In this document: positions 12,933-13,090 of the stretch, one piece after another
Position numbering within the stretch: the first letter of the stretch is position 1
How the letters are laid out: every line of letters starts with the position of its first letter
Source of the DNA: an uncultured Lachnospiraceae bacterium
Lineage (GTDB): Bacteria; Bacillota; Clostridia; Lachnospirales; Lachnospiraceae
Assembly (NCBI GenBank): GCA_910586125.1
Contig: CAJUHP010000043.1
Coordinates: forward strand, 1-13,090
Length of the DNA stretch: 13,090 nt
Direction: 5' to 3'
Made by a program: the position numbers and the translations under genes
Notes under the pieces: generated by a model
What the model saw: only the letters and a program-made list of their open reading frames with translations
What the model was told of the DNA's origin: nothing
Databases searched by the model: none

Positions 12933-13090
12933 TTATCGCTCCATATCCTGTTTTTTGCGGGGGTGCTGTTCCCGCTGCTCCTGCCGCAAGATACTGTAAA
13001 CACTCTTTCTGATTTTCTCCGCTTCTTTCCCTTATACTTGAAATAAATGTCGGCTTGCTCTAAGTGCTTTTTCAGAGTGGCAAGCCGCCG
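12933..13090 (-). pseudogene. 3' end of a MobA/MobL-type relaxase, disrupted; continues beyond the window
   Basis: Relaxases nick the transfer origin of mobilizable elements. The minus strand entering at 13090 reads RRLATLKKHLEQADIYFKYKGK down to about 13025, typical of the C-terminal region of MobA/MobL relaxases from Firmicutes elements. A different frame, ending at TAA 12933-12935, reads EAEKIRKSVYSILRQEQREQ, then HPRKKQDMER, which is the usual last stretch of the same protein. In the family, as I recall it, some 50-70 residues separate the two blocks; here they abut, out of frame, near 13018-13034, and the tail frame has a stop (TAA) at 13032-13034. So the gene carries an internal deletion with a frameshift. 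The catalytic N-terminal domain lies outside the window, so its state is unknown. Confidence 0.75.

Noticed and set aside
1..13090. CRISPR array
   Set aside because: No series of regularly spaced repeats of 20-40 bases was seen; the only direct repeats are very short.

Overview
The window looks like a chromosomal segment of a Firmicute of the Clostridia, most likely Lachnospiraceae-like; this taxonomic call is an inference. The support is strong GGAGG-type ribosome binding sites, near-consensus TTGACA-17-TATAAT promoters, a Gram-positive LexA box (GAAC-N4-GTTC) in front of recA, and tRNA genes without an encoded CCA. The middle of the window is core-genome in style and moderately GC-rich. The two ends, and above all everything right of about 10,700, look AT-richer and accessory.

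Layout. 1-661: a hypothetical gene on the minus strand (DUF4304-like). 778-3515: lysA (diaminopimelate decarboxylase, minus) and recA (plus) are divergent, each with its own clear promoter, and recA has a LexA operator. 3516-3887: an unassigned long hairpin, then a single-gene tRNA-Trp unit with promoter and terminator. 3905-4890 (minus): a tight three-gene operon of DUF2975 membrane protein, small XRE regulator and 85-residue hypothetical protein. 4992-5909: RluA-family pseudouridine synthase. 6032-7583: permease and ATPase of a SsuBC/TauBC-type importer with no substrate-binding protein beside them. 7665-8546: NERD-domain protein with a C-terminal zinc finger. 8701-8861: a single-gene tRNA-Thr(CGT) unit with a perfect consensus promoter and a terminator.

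8862-10695 is transitional: a possible 35-codon small gene, a structured non-coding stretch, a one-component AraC/GyrI-type regulator, and an open frame without a start codon that carries a 14-bp perfect inverted repeat. 10769-13090 is accessory DNA: an APH/choline-kinase-fold phosphotransferase; about 500 bases without a long gene but full of structure (a candidate attenuator with a two-codon upstream ORF, a 10-bp palindrome, an 83-nt imperfect inverted repeat); an acidic SUKH/SMI1-like protein; a two-way terminator; and the broken 3' end of a MobA/MobL-type relaxase that runs off the right edge. The relaxase remnant implies that the right end belongs to, or is left over from, an integrative mobilizable or conjugative element.

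The least explained parts are the structured DNA at 11,829-12,250 and the hairpin downstream of recA. No complete new multi-gene system can be demonstrated from this window alone.
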